Part shown: piece after piece, positions 42,082 to 44,582 of the stretch
Position numbering within the stretch: the first letter of the stretch is position 1
How the letters are laid out: each line of letters starts with the position of its first letter
Assembly (NCBI GenBank): GCA_900769535.1
Contig: CAAGHB010000108.1
Coordinates: forward strand, 1-44,582
Reading direction: 5' to 3'
From: Clostridia bacterium
Lineage (GTDB): Bacteria; Bacillota; Clostridia; Oscillospirales; Acutalibacteraceae
DNA length: 44,582 nt
The notes under the pieces: model-generated
The model's input: the letters and a program-made list of their open reading frames with translations, nothing else
The model's database searches: none
What the model was told of the DNA's origin: nothing
Position numbers and translations under genes: made by a program

Positions 42082-43278
42082 TTAAAATTTTGAGCCCTTT
42101 GATCCCTTTGAACCGAATGAGCCGACCCCATCGAGAATGTTGGTATCATAGGTAAACATAAGCTGCTTCTTTGCTCTGTCACGCTTAAATCCGAGAGCAA
42201 TCATATCGTCAAGAAGTTCCTTATATTTTTTGCCCGTGGCTTCCCAAAGATAGAAGGCAAGTGAGCCGGGAATTGTGTTTGCTTCATTCACGTAGACCTT
42301 ATCATTATCGGCAGTATCAAGCAAAAAGTCGATTCGTACAACGCCGTTGCAACCAACTGCTTTAAACGCCTTACAGGCATAATCCTTGATTTCGGTCGCC
42401 TTTTCCTCCGATATTTCAGCGGGAAGCTTACGTTTCAATGTCTGCATTCCCTTTGACGATGACGAATCGCTGATATACTTATCCTTGTACGAAAGGATGT
42501 CTCCCGTCATAACCGGCTCTTCGCATTCGGAGGCCTTGCATTCGTCCATATCGCCGAGTACCGAGCAGTTGATTTCTCTAAGTGAGGTTACTGCTCGTTC
42601 AACAAGTATTTTTTGCGCAAACGAGGTTGCGAGGTCAACCGCTTCTTCGAGTGAGCGTCTATCCTTTGCCTTGCTTATTCCGACCGATGAGCCGAGGTTA
42701 GCGGGCTTTACGATAACGGGATAGTTAAATGCTGACTCGATTTTTTCGATTATATTATCCTTGTCGGTAGCCCATTCCTTGCCGAAAAATGTAACGTAAG
42801 GCAATACCGGAATACCTGCCGCTACTAAAATGTCCTTGAACACCGCCTTATCCATTCCGACAGCGGCTGATAAAATGTCACAGCCAACATAAGGTACACC
42901 CAAAAGCTCAAACCAACCCGAAAGGGCTCCGTCCTCAACGTTTGTTCCGTGAACAATCGGAAACGCAATATCAAATGAATTTATCGGCTTTCTGCGACCA
43001 AAACCGCCCTTTTTAGAATAAATGCAAACAGTATCTCCGTCACGGGTAATCATAACGTCCTCAAACTCGTCTTTGAGAGTTTTGAGTGACGGTCTGCGGA
43101 ATGTTTCGATGTCGCCAAGTTTTTCGCCGTAAAGCATAGCTCCGTCTTTTGTAATATAAATCGGGATTATTTCGTATTTTTCCTTGTCCATGCTGTGCAT
43201 GGCCTGAACTGCGGAAATTATCGACACCTCGTGTTCAACCGAAACTCCGCCAAAAAATACAGCAACTTTTGTTTTCAT
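42082..43278 (-). CDS. ddl: D-alanine--D-alanine ligase with Gly-Ser-Lys repeat tail
   Basis: Joins two D-alanines for the peptidoglycan precursor. The 398 residues have the ATP-grasp fold: FFGGVSVEHEVS (8-19), VKPANLGSSVGI (about 192-203), KYISDSSSSKG (omega-loop; the KY pair is as in D-Ala-D-Ala rather than D-Ala-D-Lac enzymes), GCNGVVRIDFLLD and VNEANTIPGS. The protein ends in an odd tail, GSFGSKGSKGSKF, encoded by 9-bp tandem repeats (42089-42124). It lies 18 bases after murF, whose product uses the dipeptide. Confidence 0.93.
   Translation of the reverse strand: MKTKVAVFFGGVSVEHEVSIISAVQAMHSMDKEKYEIIPIYITKDGAMLYGEKLGDIETFRRPSLKTLKDEFEDVMITRDGDTVCIYSKKGGFGRRKPINSFDIAFPIVHGTNVEDGALSGWFELLGVPYVGCDILSAAVGMDKAVFKDILVAAGIPVLPYVTFFGKEWATDKDNIIEKIESAFNYPVIVKPANLGSSVGISKAKDRRSLEEAVDLATSFAQKILVERAVTSLREINCSVLGDMDECKASECEEPVMTGDILSYKDKYISDSSSSKGMQTLKRKLPAEISEEKATEIKDYACKAFKAVGCNGVVRIDFLLDTADNDKVYVNEANTIPGSLAFYLWEATGKKYKELLDDMIALGFKRDRAKKQLMFTYDTNILDGVGSFGSKGSKGSKF
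42089..42124 (-). repeat. four imperfect 9-bp tandem repeats at the 3' end of ddl
   Basis: Plus-strand units are TTTGAGCCC, TTTGATCCC, TTTGAACCG and AATGAGCCG. They encode the GSK/GSF tail, so changes in copy number keep the frame. Confidence 0.8.
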
Positions 43279-43296
43279 TTTATATAGCCCCTTTTC

Positions 43297-44582
43297 TTAT
43301 TTTGCATAATTATCAGGTAAATCGTTTTCGAATAATACAGCGTAATTCGAATCAAGCATATTCTGCATAATTGCAACCGCATCCTTGAAAGATGCGACAA
43401 CGTGAACATGATTTTTGTCAAAATCGGTTGTCGCAATCGCATCAGTCATCGGCTTTGACCTTTCTTTACCGACAAGAATGATTTCGTCACAATACCTGGT
43501 GCATTGTAGCCCCAAATCATAGTTGCACTGATATTCTCTCTCGCCAAGTTCAACCAAGCCTGGAGTAACAATCACCTTTTTCATACCGTCAAACGAGCCG
43601 AGAACTCGCACCGCTTCCATACAGCCCTCGGGATTGGCGTTATACGCGTCGTCTATCAAGGTTGCTCCCTTAATAAAGGGTTTCAGCTGTAATCTATGCT
43701 CGGTTTGTTCGAGCTTTGACACGGCGAAAATAATATCGCGTTCTGCAATTCCAAGCTCAATCGCAATTGCAACAGCGCCGGTGATATTTATTACGTTGTG
43801 CATACCAAGCAACTTCGTCGATACGGTAATTCGCTTATCATTATATACCACATCAAATTTAGTCCCCGTAGGTCCGCAGGTAATATTTTCTGCTCTGTAT
43901 GCGCTATCTGAATTGGTGCCATAGGTCACCGAATCATATTCGCCGCTTTTTTCGTTAATATAGCTGTTATCGGTCGAAAGATAAACCTTTCCGCCTTTTT
44001 TCTTTACCGAATCGGCAAGTTCAAACTTTGTCTTTACGATATTCTCAATCGACTTAAAGGTGTTGAGATGCTGTGGACCAACCGATGTTATCATCGCAAT
44101 ATCGGGCTTTACAATTCGGCAAATTTCGTCAATATCGCCGACGTTTTTTGCTCCCATTTCGCAAACAAAAATTTCAGTTTGCGGCTTCATATATTCTCTG
44201 ATTGTTCTGACTACGCCCATCGGAGTATTGAAGCTGCCGGGTGTAAAGCAGACATTATACTTTTCGTTTAAAATTCGGGCTAAAATGTGCTTTGTGCTTG
44301 TTTTTCCATAGCTGCCGGTAATACCGATAATTTTCATCTTATCAAGTGAACGAAGCTTTTTCTTTGCGTCGCCAATGTACCACAGCTTAACGAGATTCTC
44401 AATCGGTGCATTGATTAAATTGACCATAACAGCAACAATTCCCGGGAAATAGAAAAGTGCAAGAACGGATATGAGCAGATAGTTCGCAACATTCTCAAAC
44501 AGGAACGCACAGACGCACAATGCCGCAAAAATAATCCCTGCCGTAACGTACATTCTCTTTACCCTTGCGGTAAAAACGAGTG
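43297..44582 (-). CDS. murF: UDP-MurNAc-tripeptide--D-alanyl-D-alanine ligase (MurF-like), N-terminus cut by window edge
   Basis: This Mur ligase adds D-Ala-D-Ala to the UDP-MurNAc-tripeptide. The frame runs open through the right edge (LVFTARVKRMYVT...), so the start lies outside the window. The visible part begins with two hydrophobic segments, an N-terminal membrane extension seen in clostridial MurF-like proteins. ATP motif GITGSYGKTSTK (about 77-88 after the internal Met at 44553), EMGAKNVGDIDEI, LTSVGPQHL-type block (ITSVGPQHLNTF), GMHNVINITGAVAIA and DDAYNANPEG follow. Direct linkage to ddl supports the assignment. The membrane extension could tether precursor synthesis near the membrane. 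Confidence 0.87.
   Translation of the reverse strand, partial: LVFTARVKRMYVTAGIIFAALCVCAFLFENVANYLLISVLALFYFPGIVAVMVNLINAPIENLVKLWYIGDAKKKLRSLDKMKIIGITGSYGKTSTKHILARILNEKYNVCFTPGSFNTPMGVVRTIREYMKPQTEIFVCEMGAKNVGDIDEICRIVKPDIAMITSVGPQHLNTFKSIENIVKTKFELADSVKKKGGKVYLSTDNSYINEKSGEYDSVTYGTNSDSAYRAENITCGPTGTKFDVVYNDKRITVSTKLLGMHNVINITGAVAIAIELGIAERDIIFAVSKLEQTEHRLQLKPFIKGATLIDDAYNANPEGCMEAVRVLGSFDGMKKVIVTPGLVELGEREYQCNYDLGLQCTRYCDEIILVGKERSKPMTDAIATTDFDKNHVHVVASFKDAVAIMQNMLDSNYAVLFENDLPDNYAK

Overview
This window comes from the chromosome of a low-GC, endospore-forming Clostridia bacterium, most likely an Oscillospiraceae/Ruminococcaceae-type gut anaerobe. The evidence is the sporulation genes (spoIVA, yunB, a PdaA cortex enzyme, a SpoIIM-like gene next to xerD), the IspH-ribosomal protein S1 fusion typical of Clostridia, Firmicutes-type Shine-Dalgarno sequences and sigma-A promoters, and tRNA genes that encode CCA. 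I see no insertion sequence, prophage, CRISPR array or resistance cassette. Most of the window is ordinary housekeeping DNA, so the interesting signals are in the non-coding parts.

Layout. 1-3.2 kb: a topoisomerase IV-type operon on the minus strand (parE, then parC cut by the left edge). 3.3-9.8 kb: plus-strand genes for cell-envelope functions. These are PdaA and a second polysaccharide deacetylase, initiator tRNA-Met, two small hypothetical genes, a secreted protein with a C-terminal sorting-like signal, a class B sortase and an LCP-family protein; a minus-strand pseudouridine synthase lies among them. 9.8-12.7 kb: minus-strand operon spoIIM-like, xerD, and a YesL/DUF624-like membrane protein. 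12.7-13.2 kb: an AT-rich intergenic region with a good candidate dif site and four more XerD-arm-like direct repeats, then tRNA-Lys. 13.3-17.6 kb: polyamine transporter potA-potB-potCD (permease and binding protein fused), preceded by a GC-rich structured leader that can hide the potA ribosome-binding site. 17.7-25.5 kb: operon ligA, HI0933-type flavoprotein, cmk, transglutaminase-like protein, plsC, ispH-S1. 25.6-28.6 kb: yunB, spoIVA and a lipoprotein with a degenerate transglutaminase fold. 28.7-33.1 kb: gdhA, ychF, a ComEA-like protein and a second HI0933-type flavoprotein. 33.1-36.1 kb: threonine/lysine operon (ACT regulator, hom, lysC). 36.2-37.1 kb: a cysteine-rich protein, possibly a spore component. 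37.1-44.6 kb: operon murF (cut by the right edge), ddl, CDF metal transporter, DUF4832-type glycosidase-like protein, pcrA.

Two observations stand out. First, at 12975-13002 the sequence has the two-arm layout of a chromosome-dimer-resolution site (11 bp, 6 bp spacer, 11 bp, inner CATAA/TTATG dyad). Four extra same-strand copies of the XerD arm lie just beside it, about 0.9 kb from xerD. Plus-strand genes dominate 3.3-9.8 kb and minus-strand genes dominate from 13.3 kb to the right end, as expected near a replication terminus. Second, the potABCD leader can form nested helices crossed by a perfect 10-bp helix that includes the potA Shine-Dalgarno, a pseudoknot layout typical of translational riboswitches. 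I do not recognise it as a known class.

All calls come from reading the sequence and from family knowledge; no database search was run.
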